Source of the DNA: Hormiphora californensis
Taxonomy: Eukaryota; Ctenophora; Tentaculata; Cydippida; Pleurobrachiidae
Assembly: GCA_020137815.1 (NCBI GenBank)
Contig: CM035353.1
Coordinates: forward strand, 1,637,459-1,701,458
Reading direction: 5' to 3'
DNA length: 64,000 bases
Each line of letters starts with the position of its first letter. Position 1 is the stretch's first letter. Under the pieces are notes generated by a model, which saw only the letters and a program-made list of their open reading frames with translations, was not told where the DNA came from and ran no database searches. The position numbers were made by a program, and so were the translations under genes. Positions 28,501-43,500 of this stretch are shown one piece after another.

Positions 28501-31500
28501 CTGTATTGTAACGGTAACTTCAGTTCACTCTGTACTGTTCATATGAGACTTGCTCCTCTGTACAGTGTTTAGTTTATTATTAAAGTGCTGATTTATAATT
28601 TTATGTTGATTGACGTGTGTGATTTTAGTTTTTACTATATATTTATAATTAACACTATTTATTTTTGTAGCCCGATGAAGAGGTAGATCCTCGAAACTGG
28701 TAGCGTCATTATACCCGTCTGATTCATTTGTCCAGCCACAGAGAGAATAACAAAAACTCTGAATATCAAACATGAGGCTAATAAACAGTTATCCGATCAC
28801 CCAACTGTCAATTAATTTCAAATCTAAAATTTTATAGAAATTCTTTGCAAAACTGGTGTGCTTGAAAATGAGTCGGGCTCTGTCGGAATATTGGATTTTA
28901 TTAAATTTTACCTTTTTTCCGTTCAAGATAAAGCTTGCACTGGGGTAAACACTGGCTTGGAAGAACAGTAGCATTTCTAGATTCGTCTATCTCATAGCAT
29001 CGATCTCGTAACGATTCCTTTTGTTTTAAACGCCCTGAAAACATGGGGGATTTGGGGGGGGGGGGGGGGGGGCAGGATTTGTGAACTCAGCTGAAGGAAC
29101 TTGACCCTCTTTCCTCAACAAAACATGTACACGTGTATACACTTGATCAAGCCTGTATGGCAGGTTAATGAAGGTATAGTAGCTGTCACTCACCCGTTAT
29201 CATATTTGATTCTGCTTTCAGACAACTCTCCCCCGCGGGGTTCTTATGACACAGCAGAGTTGAAATATCCTTCAACAGGCTGGTAAAATCATCTATCGTC
29301 ATATCCGGAAAAAAGTTGGTAATCTGAAAAAGGGGGTGTAATTTTTGGTAAAGTTGATCTCTCTCCGTTCTTTTCTCAGTATGTGCACACATATTTCCCT
29401 CCCTGCGGTTTTCCCCTTGCAAGAGGGTGAGCTTATAACATTCGTGTGTTATTATATGTCACAACGAATTGGTGATGATACTTTTTGAATTATAGTATCG
29501 CCGAGAGAAGAGAGATATCATAACCTTATAATAGCTGAAAACACTATAAGATAAACACACAGACCTACTACACCTTCACCCGCGGTAACTGTATACTAAA
29601 TTACATGTACCGCCATGCAACTTCCCAAGCTACTGTTTCTTTCCCCTTTCTCGCTTTCATAATTAATCGTGGAGCTCAATTTGTGTGTAGGAAGAGGAAA
29701 ACAGTGGTAGCTCCCACACACATATAATCCCCCCCCCTCTCCTGCTCACAGATCATCATGTTGACGTGGCAGCAGGGACGCAGCAGCGTGGGTAATATTT
29801 AACTATATTTCGAGCTATATATTATGATACAGCAGGCAGCAGGAACCGACCGAAACAAGTAAACAACCAATCAGAACTAGTTATTTAGGTCACGTGACTG
29901 CTTATCAGCCAATCAGGGACCCGTACTTCCTGATTCGGTCGGTTCCTGGCAGGCAGCTACTTATTGATTTCGAGCTACTAGCTGTGTGGAAGCTGTGCTG
30001 GGAAGATCGAACGTCCCATTCCAAATATGGAGCTGTATAAAATAATAATAATGTACTAAGATGTACTAAGATGTACTAAGATGTACACTGTTTACTTACG
30101 GGTAGATTGGCGAGGCATGACTTCTTCGTGTATGATATCGTTATGTTATAGCAGTTGTCATTACACAAGAGCATCAAATCGTCATATCGATCCAAAGCCC
30201 ACGAAACTGCCTGTATAGGAGATCAGGGGTTAGTTGCACACAAAGTTACATCCGTTATGATAACACCTGATATATCATAAAATATGTGTTGTACTAGGTA
30301 GCTGGTTTTCTACTTTATTTTTAGAGCCATGATTCCTCTTCCTACCATCGTGTTACTTGTTCTGGTTGCTATGGTAACATAGGACATCTAGGATCATATT
30401 ATATGTGTGCTCACAATATTATAGTTGCTGCTCACAGTTTGTCCAATCGACGTTTTAATTCATTATAATAACCCCATCATCACTGTATACCATTCCTCTC
30501 TACCCATCACTTAACCCTCTGAACCCTCTCTCTACCCCTCCTACTCCCACCTTTTTATACAGTTATATGACAATAATGTTATTGTTAAATACTTTTTAAT
30601 TTGAATCCTGAATCCTGAATCCTGTATAGTTACCTCTTTAAATCTAAATTGTCCCAGATCCCTGTAAATCATGGGCAGGAATTTGTACATCATCTCCTGC
30701 ATGTATATCTGACAGTCGGTGGGAGTGTACTCTAACCGTAGTATACATTGGAGAATCTGATCATTCTGAGCATCTGTCAGATCTTCAACTTTCTCGTATC
30801 TATAAAATATGTGTATCACATATATATTTATCAGAGATATATCAGAGATATATATTCATTATGTAATCAATTAATATTACAGCTAACATAATATACATCA
30901 TGTATGTTAACGAATCAAAAAGACCTCAGCCTGATAAAGAAGTGAAAAGAAAGTTGGTGTTGCGTGTCAATTTGGTACCTGTGCAAAAAGTACGTTTCGG
31001 CGTGCTCTTTTACTGTCGGGTCCTTCGCCGGCTTTCCCTCGTGCCCCCTCGTTATGTGGATTAGAATTATCGTCATTGTCATAGCAACCAAGGATGGTAG
31101 AGTTGCCATAGCAACGTTCAGAACGTGAAACTACTCACATTGCTATACCTCACGCTAAAAATGTTTACATATAATGGTTATACAATGGGGTAAATGGTTG
31201 TACATTATACATAAATGCAACTGTAAACTACGCCAACTCCCCACACAGGCGCTAGACGAGATTGAGTCGCATAGCACATCATCAAGGGGGACACGACTGC
31301 AAAGTATGCATTCAGCTATATCAACGACATGCAGTAGCTCCACCAGCTCTCAACCACCAGGTAAGTCCCCAAATGGGGTTCACGCCCATGGCAACCGCTC
31401 TAATCAAACCAAATCAAACCAAATCAAATTAACCGCCAGGACGTATCAATTTGGATTTTCAATCAATCAATTGCAACTTCCAAAAAGTATAAACATTCTG

Positions 31501-34247
31501 GAACATTCCATTTTTTCGTCTCAGTCACATAATATGGCCTATAAAAAAGTAGCAAATAAACTGCAGCTTACTATACACATTAAAGAGAGTAAGTAATTTA
31601 TATATATCGATGTGCACGGTGTAGAATTAATGGCAGTTGTGGGAAGTTAAGCGAAACTGACATTGTAATGGAGTCTGAACTAACGGATAGAGAGAAAATT
31701 AGATAAAAGAACGGCGGCATTACGCGACAAATAGAAAATGGATCACTTCCTCTCTGTCTACCACTCTACCTCTCTCTGTCTACCACTCTGTCTACCACTC
31801 TGCCTACCACTCTGTCTACCTCTCTACCTCTACCACGACAGCTTATTGATCTGTATTAGGCGCTCTAAAAGTGGTGATATATTTTGAGGCATAATTCTAA
31901 AGAGAGATCGGTTAGGTAATTGTGGCGCTTAATAAAGCGATGTTTAAATTGAGAGCTTCAGATGGTCGATGGTAAGAGATCTGTCATATTATTTTATGAC
32001 CTGTATTCTAGCAAATCAAAATATGAGTGTTAATAAAAATCGGTGAAAGTGATGTGTATAGTGTATACAGCGGTGATCGGCCTTGTTTTGAGTAGAGTTT
32101 GATTCAAATTTCTAGTCGGGGGACTACAGAGATTTGACGATTATAAGGTCTGTAGACGAATATATATTCACCATCGCACACAATCCCTCGCTTTGAAGAT
32201 ACTTTTTGACTGTGCACGTGTAAAGAATAAAGATACTATTTGACTGCACGTGTTTCAGATCGGAACAGTATGCAAGAGACATCCTTCCAACGTTTATCTG
32301 ACCCCAATATGAGGGCTATGGAAGCTTCCAAAGATTGGGAAGGTGAGTACATCAAATATTTTTCAAAATAAGTTCTAAATTAACTGAAATTATCAATGAA
32401 TTTGATTTGGAAGTTAGTTTGATGATCTTGAGCTAACAATATACCGATCGCTAATCATTTTGCCATCTGGATGGTAAAAAGATGCATCTTTCGATTTCAT
32501 CTGTAGGCTTTGTATAAGACAATAAACACAATAGAATCAATCCAAACAGATATATTATATTATTACTATAATATATAGTTAACTGCTAAGTACATGTATG
32601 ATTGTACATAATGACAGTAATTTGCTAGCAAATGGAAGAAAAAGAACGTGAAGGAGAGGTAGATTTAAGAGTTAAGCTAAAATACATCTAGACTAATATA
32701 TATATTATGTGTATGTAAAATACAAAGGATATAAAGACCATTAGATCAAAATATATGATATAAGCTGCAGAATCATCACAAAAAAACAGAGCAAAAGATG
32801 TTGATTAGTGTACACGGCTGGTAACTTACTACCATGTATATACCAGATCAGATACTATCAGATCAGATACTATCAGATACTATCAGATATTGTACCATGA
32901 TATGGTATGCAAGCTTTTTACACGAAATTTGAATGGTCGGTGCAACGTAAGAACTAAGAAGTAAAGTAGATTGGGACCGGTTAGAATTGTGTCAGCGAGC
33001 TACGTTACAAGATAGCTGTATAACTATTGAGACATTCACAGAATTGATAGGCTACCTAGTGGGCTGGGCCCTGCGTCTGGGCTCTTCGGGGTTCAATCAC
33101 CCAATTTTTTTCAGGGTTTTTGAGATTGCCATGCTTAGTTATACTTATGATAATTATACCAAATCAGACGAAATAATTTAAAAATTTGTAGAAACAAAAA
33201 CAATTTTCATGATTCATCTGCTATGCGAAAACGTTTTCTATTTGGAATCTGCCTTTAAGATTAAGATGAAGTATAACAGTGGAACAGTTAATTAATAGAT
33301 AGTGGTTTCCTTCACCTTTACTGCAGCAGCACTATAGAAAACTAGGTCAGTTAGTGGTCGCAGAATTGTGGTTAGCTTTTCGCTTCCTGCACGGATGAAT
33401 GTTTTCAAATTCAAACGGATAACATTCTGCTTTGCAAAGCAGGATAGTGTGTTAGACAAATTAACCGTGTACAATAAGGGGGAAGTGTTTATCACCAGAC
33501 TGATCCAGGATCCTAGGTATTAGGAAAGGTCGGTTTATATGCGAACAATTTAATCGGCCTGGATGTTGTAATGCTATAATAAACTGTTATAATACTATTG
33601 AGTACATTTATAAAGTTGCAATACTACTGTTATACTGCAGCTGTTGGACATGGGAATAGTAAGTTGTGCTGTCAGTGCACTGTGAAAGCAGCCGTGACAG
33701 ATAAAGGGACAGAGAGAGAAACAAATTATCATATTATGTGAGTTGAGGTTACAAAACATGCGTATTATATATTCCATATTCACTAATTGGTAGGAAAGGC
33801 TAGTTATAAGCAATTGAAGCACAAAATAAACGAAAGAGGAAACACCTCAACAATTAATTTGTCTATTCGCCTTCGAACAAGTTCATTTGTCCTCACGCTG
33901 TGTTTTACAACTAGCAGCGAATATGAAAATAGGTATAAAACCTTCGAATCCTCAACTGCGAATCTCTATGCAGCTACTGCCTACTATTGAAACGCTACGA
34001 GAGGAAGAGTTTATAATTATAATAAAGTAAGAAATGATATGAATTAGTCACGGAATATATGTTCCCTGAACAAGTGCGATAAACATGATGATGGCGGTCA
34101 AAGGTTCTCTCTATAATAAAGTTAAGGTTACAGTGGGCAAACTATCCCAATTAGTGATCCGTGATGCATCCGGGTTGTTGTACTGAACAAGAAAAAAGAA
34201 GTTTACTTCCCCTCCTCTATCTCTCTCTCTCTCCTCCTTTCTCTCTC

Positions 34248-34291
<44 letters not shown>

Positions 34292-36921
34292 TCTCTCTCA
34301 TCTCTCTCTCCCTCTCATCTCTCTCGCTCTCTCTCTCTCTCCCTCTCTCTCTCCCTTCTCTCTCTGTCTTTTCTTAAATGGTTACCTTGGCAACGTCCCG
34401 AAGAGAGAAGCGCAGCAGCAAACGGCAAACAACTTTGGTAATGCGCTGTTCTGTGGACGGATAGAAGGGGAGAGAAAGATAGAGAGAACGAAAGAAAGAG
34501 AGAACGAAAGAAAGAACGAAACAGAGGGAAATAAAGGACTAATTAAAATAGTTTTAGAATGGAGTTAGAAATGAAATCCCGAAACATAAAACATGCTATT
34601 TAGTTTGATTCAAAACCCAAAAGAAGTTAAAAAGAAAGAAAGATTGAGTAATAGAGAGAGACACGTGTCCAATATGATCAAACTGTGTAAAAAGTTTTCG
34701 ATGCTTTGGCCTGTACCATGTCCAGCATGTTGTACTGTAAAGGAGGGTTAAAACATAACAAGTACTGTTTTCGATGACTTTAGAGGCTCAAAACCACAAA
34801 ATGGTAAAAATGTATAAATTATTAATTATATACGAATGATAAAGGAATAATAGTTGTAATTTGTATGTTATGCTATTAGACGAATCAGAGTGAACTTATC
34901 ACAAATGCATGATAGCTGCGGAAGAAGGTTTAGCATGCGCTATATAATCTTCTTACATACAAGTTACTATTATTGGATGCTGTCTTGTTTGAGTAACATA
35001 AGGATCACATATTATAAGCTGCACTGATCTGTAACAATTATATATTTTAGAATATGAAACAGTAATTCGTTAAATGATAGATTATCATCCAATGTCGAAA
35101 CGAAATTATCAAAATAGCATTATACATACGTGAATTTAATAAAACATCTTCATTGGTAGTTTGCAATTGATGAAATATTACTAATGCTGCATTCGGTGAA
35201 CAGAGAATGGCAGTATCTATTTGTATATATGTCAAATTATAGTTGAACTATAATCACCAGTTAACATGAAATGTGTCTCCAATCGACGTTTCCTGGACTT
35301 CATGGAGATCAATATGAGTTACGCTGTGCTAATATAGTAGAGATCTGATCGATAAATAAAAGAGAGATCTGATCAGTTCACCGTTCAGTTCCGTCAACGA
35401 GAGGAAGAAAACAATTCAGGAGATGTTGAGAAGAAAGCAAGGTTACATGAAGGCATTATTGAATCATATTATATGTGTACAAATTAAGGATCACATGTAA
35501 TGTGTGATCTAAAAAGCATATGCTTTTTAGATGAACTACACATTATAATAAGAGGCATATGCGGTTCATGTATTATAATTAGGATTGTAATTTGTTACCA
35601 TCTTACTACTTAGCAGAGCTATTATACTATCCATCTCTTTTTCCCACTAAATTACCCTTTTCCTTCTTCTCTCCATGCACACACGTACTAATTGGAATAC
35701 GCATGGTTTCTTTTTGTTCTACGTTAAATTTAGTTAGGCCGTGGTCGAGAGAAAAGCAATATTCGAGCGATTACCACTTGAATTGGTGTGCTTCAATATC
35801 TTGTGTGTATGTGCTTCGGTTTGGTGAGCAGTCCGACCGGGATTTGTGATCGCTTTTTGTGATTCATAGTGATAATATAATATCACATCCCATCACCATG
35901 ACATTTAGTTTGTAAATTGAGGGCACCTGATATATACATGTATGGAAGTTGTATACATTCTTTCCGTGTGGCTTAAGATCTGATTTCAAGATAGATCCGA
36001 TTTCGAATGTTTATCTCATCACAGATTTCATACAAACCTAATTCCTGATACCGATATAATACTGTTTCTGTAGAACAATATATTGTTTTATTGGTTGTCC
36101 AATGGTAATCCCTGTTCATCGGTGCAAGGGATATGGTTCTCCCTTGTAGGCAACCCTTTAAACCTTAGCTATATATAACACTACAATTTGTGAATAGCTA
36201 TATGAATAAAAACTATGTATAATATGACATCAGATCGCATTATGAAGAATTAACGTAGTAGTAATTATCTCAACTGCACAACATAATATGCCGCATGTCA
36301 CTTCTCTATCTCCATGAGTGTTTGACATTTAACGTGCATCAAGTTATCACACATACACACACACACACACACTCACACACGCATACTGACACAAGCAAGC
36401 TGCGTATAGATTGATCCCTCATGTGATTTCGTGTGTACTCCTATCTCAGTTATGTATAATATGTATGGTGGCTTTAAGTAATCTGTTAATATCAGCCTCT
36501 TTCTAAATCTAGCCCATATTAATCTACTAATTTGTTAATTTATTAGATTCCCACATTGTATCATTCTTATCCTGTACGGATATAAATTAGAGAACCTGTA
36601 TGAATTATAACAGCTCTTACTATTAGTAATTTTCCAAATCTTGCATTCCTATAAATAGTAACGGCGTAACGGTGAGTGCATCATAAGAAAGACATCGGTT
36701 ACACATGTATCCAGAGTGTGTGAGCGGGTGTTCAGCTAGGCTATTAATCGTTACTGCAGTAACAAGTGCTGCCATGTCGATGTGTTACATTCCCTCTCTC
36801 TCTCTCACTCCCGCTCTCTTTCTCTCACTATCTCTCATTCACTTTCTCTATCTCTCTCACCATCTCTCACTCACGCTCTCTTTCTCTCTCGCTCGCCACT
36901 TCTCTCACTATCTCTCATTCA

Positions 36922-37005
<84 letters not shown>

Positions 37006-37019
37006 CTCTCTCTCACTCA

Positions 37020-37054
<35 letters not shown>

Positions 37055-37468
37055 CACTTCTTTATCGTCATACCTTGCCTGTTCTAATGTGCGAGTGTTT
37101 GCTTGTAATCGACCCACATAACATACTGTCGCCGCTAGATTGAAAACAACAAAATACTGCACCTATTATAAGCTTCATTCTATGTAGTATTATTAGGCTA
37201 CCTCGCAGCTTATATAGTATGTATTACTGGAGAGTCGAGCTGTCTGTCCTAAGGATCCCGGATCCGCGGGATGTTGGAATAGACAGCAATTATACGGGGG
37301 TTAATGATGATGTCGATGCAACAATTAGAAAGTGTAGGGTTCTTGGTGTGTTCTATAATTATGCCATCTTTGCAGTGTAATAGTGTGTACACTGTACACG
37401 TGCAAAGTGACCTCATGGTGCTTCAGGCCATATTGTATTGTTGAACATATTGTACACGTTAGAATAGA

Positions 37469-37523
<55 letters not shown>

Positions 37524-40500
37524 CTCTCTCTCTCTCTCTCCTCTCCCTCATGAGCTTCTTTGTTCTGTCAACACAGGGACCACGCATGTCTTGTGTTCGT
37601 TTTGTGCCTTGAAATAGCAACTTTTGAAACGTGAAGCTTTTTGTTCTTGATCAAAATTGGGACAACTATTGAAATCTGGATCAATCCAATGAATGTTTCA
37701 TCAACTTTGCGTTTTACCACTTGTATTATACATGTGTACAGACCTATTATATATATGATAGTAAAGATCATAGACAAATGGGAGAGTAGCAATGTAGAGT
37801 CTACGTACAAATGCTCTAGATGCTCTAAACCTAAAGCTATGTACAGTGTACACACAATATACACACGGTGTGTAACATTTGTACCCCTCGGGACTTGCAC
37901 TGTGCTTGTTCAACTTTATATTATACTCTACAATACTACATAATTATTGTCTCTATGAGATAGCTATTAGTCGTGTCATGCTCTTATTATTACTACTTGC
38001 TGAACTGATAATATGCTAGATGATACTTACATTCACTTGCAGTCTTTTTGCAGCCTTTTAATGTAGCCTTATTAGGAGCGACGTTCTACCCCCCCCCCTC
38101 CCCCGTCGGAATACGTTTCAAGCAACATTATGCTGGGATCATCTTCCTATTAATATATTTTATCTTGCTATAACATATTCTATACTTGTGTGTGCCTTGT
38201 TCCTTAAGTTGCTAGTGGGGCAGCTCCCATCAACAAGTGTGTTATACAACATGGGTAACGTCATCTATGCCAACCTTCCCCTTGAAGAGCTTGAGCCACC
38301 TCTATCCAACGGTTTCCAAGGTAATAGAATTCTCCAAATCCCCCAAGAAGGTACTGCAGTACAATGGAAGATGTTGCGCAGGAGCTAGTTAGGAGGTCCC
38401 GAAACGGAGCGGCCCTTATCCGGGAGCAGTCCCGACAAGGAGCTACAATGATAAAGGAGCAGTCCCGGCAAGGCGCAACTATGATAAGGAATCAATCGCG
38501 GGAAAAAGCACGACGGTTACAGCACGTGGCTGCTAAGATGTCTCCCGGTGGTAGTAGCAGATCATCAGTGTACTACTATAAACCCGGGAAACGTTTCAAA
38601 AGTATGATCTAATATTTGGTGGTATTTCCATACACACAAGCCTGATCAATGCAATTGAGAACGGACATCAATTTGGTGTTTTCCCAATAGCTCCTAGTAC
38701 ACAAACAGGCAGGCTATTGTTGCCCAGCTGTGTGTAATTGTGTGGGATTACTCTAATATAGAAGGAAACGAGAAATTGCATAGAGCCAAAATTCCAAGCC
38801 AAATTCCAAAATAGAGCAGTGCCATAAATTGTGCATGGAATGATCATATTATTTAAGAATAGATCTTGTAGCTTAGTAAGAACCATAGAAATATTAGGAG
38901 AGATTATAATATACTGATCTAATTACCTATAAAGGATTTGCAGTAGTTAGGGTCAGTGATGTCTTATATATTGCGGAAAGAATTAAAACATATACAGAAA
39001 AAGGTTGGGTAATTATAGTCTAAAATCATATACCACTGACTGGAGTTGTATGTTTAAAGTTATGATCATCATATTACTGTGCGCCCTCAACCCACATTAT
39101 ATATTCCACTGAGTATTAGCTACATAGCCGGAGAGAGAGAGCAGCATACAAATTAACACAGAATTTAAATTTTTAAATTGTTTATTTGCTCTTCTATCGA
39201 CCTATTTTTTTTTTTTTTTTTTTTTTTTGAGACCTCCCCGTGCTAACATTTGTCACTCCCTGTATTACATAACATGTACCTGTCTCCACGGTTTGACAGA
39301 TGTTAGACTCTGCAGCCACATGATTGACCCCGGTAGTAGGGCCGGAATACTGCCTTTGGGTACCCAATCACTGGTACACTACCTAATCATGCGGGTAGTA
39401 CAGTTACCTGTCTGGCGCCTCCACAGCTCTATCGACCTATTACAATAAGTGGAAACCGTGGTCTGATGAATCTATATAGTAGATACAGTCGACCGTCTAA
39501 GTGGTGATTCATCAGAAGAGCACTTATTTGGTTGCTATAAAATTAGAGATCTGCAGTAGTAGGATTCCATCGCGGTGAATAGTAACCCACTATATTTTCA
39601 GAAACTGGACCTGCAGCTGGCCACTATGGGGCGAGTACCGTTAGTTCTAATCAGCGACAGAGAGCCCTTCAGAGCATACTGGACGAGGAGTATCGGTACA
39701 TAATGCATCTGAAGGATATGGTCAAGGTAAAATGACATTTGTTCAGTACTCGTATAATTTGGCCTCAATATGTATCATTTGGGTATGATGGAAGTTTCGA
39801 ATAGTACCAGATAGCTATAAATTTTATTCTTTGTCTCGAGGCACTTTTTTTTAAACGCTCATGGGTCCACAAAAAATACACAGTTGACTAAAACAAATAT
39901 TTTCAGGTTTATGCGACGCCTCTTCAACATAGCCAGGCCAACCGATCTCTTATTGATCCCATCAAGGCCCAGGAGATCTTCTTCCGTATCCCTGAGATAA
40001 GTAAGTATGCAATACAGACCTGTGTTTCCATGCCGTGTTTCCATGGTGTTTCCGTGGTGTTTCCGTGGTGTTTCCGTGGTGTTTCTTACTTACTTCTGGT
40101 TACTTCTGATGATTCGCCGCCGTTTACACTCCGACCGGGGTATCGCTTGCTTGCAACTCCCCGTCGTTCAGTCTCATGTCTAGTATAGAGTTCCTGGAGC
40201 TTCGTACATATCCCGTAACTGGGGGACAGTCCGAAAACGACGTCAGGTATCTTGACAGCTGAACTTTGAATACCTGGAACTCGTCAATTTGATTAAGTTT
40301 TGCAGGTAAACAGTTCCATAGTCGTGGTCCCATAACAGCAAAGGATCCGTCATATGCTGTCTGTTTGGCCATAGTGGACAGTTTGGTCAATTTGGGAACC
40401 ACAGCTCGAACTCCAAGTCGGCCTCCAGTTGTGAACCTTATTTTGAGGTCATTGGAGACTAGGCCGTGTATGATCTTCCACATGTGGAGAATGGAGTATC

Positions 40501-43500
40501 TCTCTCTCCTGCGCTGCAGGGAGCTAAGGCCCAGGTATTGCAGTCTCTGCCAGTAATCCATCCCCTTGCACTCAGAGATCCGTCTGGTGAAGGAGCGTTG
40601 CACCCCCTCTAAAACCTGGATATCCTGGATCTTGGTAGGATTCCAAAGAGGGCAGCAGTATTCCAGCAGGCTTCTTACCATGCTCTTGTAGAGGGTTACC
40701 ATAACCCCTCTATCCCTGGTCCTGAACACACTAAACACCCAGGCTGCTTTCCTCTTAGCGTTTTCGGCGATGGTAGCGATGTGACCGGACCAGGTTAGAT
40801 CAGAATGAACAAGCACGCCCAAATCCTTAACCGAGGACATAGGTTTCAGCAGCCCTGCTGAAGTGCTGTAGCTCAAGATATCATCAGTAAAAGGGAGATG
40901 GTGCATGAGATGGTCACGTGAAACGCCATGCAGTAGGAATTCAAACTTATCCGTATGCAGTTTCATGTTATTTCTCAGTGACCACTCGGTAACCGAATCC
41001 AGGTCCCGTTGGAGTATTTTCATATCCATTTCTCCTCCAATACTCTTCATGATTCGTGTGTCATCTGCAAAGCACCGCAGTGTACTTCCTGACACAACCG
41101 TTGTGATATCATTCAGATATATTAAAAAGAGCATCGGTCCCAAAACTGACCCTTGGGGAACTCCGCTCTTAACATGTACAGGCTCCGACTGACATCCATC
41201 CACCGTGACTCTCTGCACTCTTCCTTCCAGGAAAGACTGGATCCATGTCACGAGACCTTCATGTACCTTATAGCTTCTAAGCTTTCTAATCAAGATGTTA
41301 TGATCAACTCGGTCAAACGCCTTAGCGTAATCAAGGTACACAGAGTCAGTTTCCATGCCATCGAGTGCATTACTATGAATGTTGTCGAAGTGATCTAGGA
41401 GCTGGGTGAGGCAACTTCTCCCACGCCTAAATCCATGTTGAATGTCGTTAAAAAGCTCATTTTTCTCAAAATGGTTCACTAGCTTTTTTCGTACGACTCT
41501 CTCGAAGACCTTAATGGTATGATCGGTCAGAGAGACAGGGCGATAATTTGCAGCTGAGGACCTGCTACCCTTCTTGTAGAGGGGGGTGACAAGCGACACC
41601 TTGGACGATGATGGCACAATACCTTCCCCTATCGACCTAGTCCACATCAGGTACAGTGGGTGTGCCACCGCTTCAGCGCAGCTTTTCAGCAGTATGGCCG
41701 GTATTCCATCCGGACCAGGAGCTGCATCCGGTTTCATCTCCTTGATAGCATCTAGGATATCTTTCACTGTAAAGTCAACATCATTGTCACCAGGTGTTAT
41801 TGACTCGCAAACTGTGATATCGTGTCCTGTGTTTAAGTCAGCTTCCTCCGGGTCACTGAACACAGCCTTGAATTGCCTAGACAAAGCTTCCACAATTTCT
41901 TTCTTATCAGTGATCAATTCGCCAGATTCTCCAGTTAACGCCGAGATACTGTTGCTGTCACCAGCGAAACGCTTAGCGTAGCTGTAGAAGTACTTGGCGT
42001 TTGTTTTGATCTTTTCAACTGCCAGTTTTTCCTGCTTTATATTCTCATCCAGGATAGCATCCCGGATTTCCCCATAAAGCACATCGATCCTCTTTTGGAG
42101 AGCTTCAATCTGACTGATTGGAGTATCCTTTTTCTCCAAGAGCAGTGCGAGACGCCCTTTCGCAGCTCTTTTTTTCCGAGAAAGTTTTCTGACAAGCTTT
42201 GGCCTCCCCCTTCTCGGTTTCTTCCTAGGTGCATGAATCTGAGCAATCTGGAACAATATATCCCTGAATACTCGAGGAAGCTCTTCCGTCGTGCACTTAC
42301 CGAATACAGCTTCCCAATCCACCTTTTTTACCGCCTCACATATTGCCTCTGTATCTGCTTTGTACATATCCAGTGAACGAAACTCATCAGCAGCAAACTG
42401 AGGTGGCACAGTTTCCCTGGCTGCAGAGCACGGATTCCGAGTCACACCAAACTCCAATAGGTTGTGGTCCGACAACCTAGTCTCCTTGCTCCTCACACGG
42501 TTAACCAGTGTCTCAGAGTTGCTGAAAACCAAATCCAAGTAGCTGCTGCCTCTCGATGGTACATCAATATATTGAGAAAGCAGCGTGTCCTCAGTGAAGC
42601 TAAGCAGTGCATCACTATTTGCTGTTCTTGGGTTTGCCTCAGGTGGATTCCAAGCGATCTCAGGTACATTAAAATCTCCCATAAGACAGACAAAATGATC
42701 TGGCCTCTGTTCGATGAAATTTCTGGCTACCTCCAGGCACGCCCTAAAATCACTAACTGGAGCGGATGGTGATCTGTACAGTACCCCAAATACCCACTTG
42801 CTTGGGCTTGAGGAGCACATTAACAGCTGACAGCTGTCTTTATCCAAAGCTACATGCTCGTCTATCGGTAGATCAAATGACGTCAGCAGCATAACACCGC
42901 CCCCTGTCCTGTATCTCCGATCACAACGGTAGACCCTGTACTTCTCCCATCCATTTAGAATTTGTAAGTTTTCCACGTATGGTTTAAGCCATGTTTCTGT
43001 CACAGCTATGAAGGGTACCTCTCCTGGGATTGACTCCACATCCTCCCTGAGGCACTGCAACTTCCAAGCACATTTACTCCTTGCACTTGGGTTGCAGGAT
43101 TGGGCGTTTAATAACACGCCTGACTGCAGCACCCGTGGCCGGATCCGACCCGAGACCTCCCCATTGAGCAGCTCTTTCCTTGATCTGCTCTCAGAGTTTT
43201 CAGGGTTTTCTGCATTTGTGTCTGATCCCCTTTTATGTCCGACATTCCCTTCTGAAGCTTTTCCAAAAGGGATTTGATAGCTAAAAAATCACCCTGACTT
43301 TTAGCTGGAGTGAATTTTGCGTTTGGTTTCCATGCCGTGTTTCCATGCCGTGTTTCCATGGTGTTTCAATGGTGATCACTGATCAAATTCTGTAGTTAGA
43401 GATGGCTGAGCTGTTCAATGTCGGATGTTGATATATATCGGTTCACTATATTATATTTTCTAGCTGTACATCACGAGTTCTTCTACGAGATGCTAAGAAG

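Larger units (their letters stand above)
24289..28763. mobile_element. Palindromic (head-to-head) Penelope-like retroelement
   Basis: Left arm 24,289-26,976 (minus-oriented PLE, about 1,617 bp once the nested MITE is removed) and right arm 27,145-28,763 (plus-oriented, 1,619 bp) are nearly identical inverse copies. A unique spacer of 167 bp (26,977-27,144) holds extra 5' PLE sequence of the minus copy. Both arms run from the middle of the RT domain through the GIY-YIG endonuclease and 3' non-coding region to a common outer end at TTCAGAGTTTTTGTTATTC. Each copy is 5'-truncated. The nested MITE, present only in the left arm, argues against a simple sequencing fold-back. Confidence 0.85.
31670..38215. 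other. RhoGEF introns 7 and 8: no other gene seen
   Basis: Apart from exon 8 (32,259-32,342), this AT-rich interval has simple repeats (TCTACCACTCTG tandem near 31,750-31,830; CAGATACTAT tandem near 32,850; (CA)n near 36,355) and CT tracts listed separately. No supported ORF. Confidence 0.55.

Noticed and set aside
24289-28763. PLE palindrome as a fold-back sequencing chimera
   Set aside because: Not fully excluded, but the MITE insertion in one arm only, a 167-bp unique spacer and an arm difference argue for a real structure.
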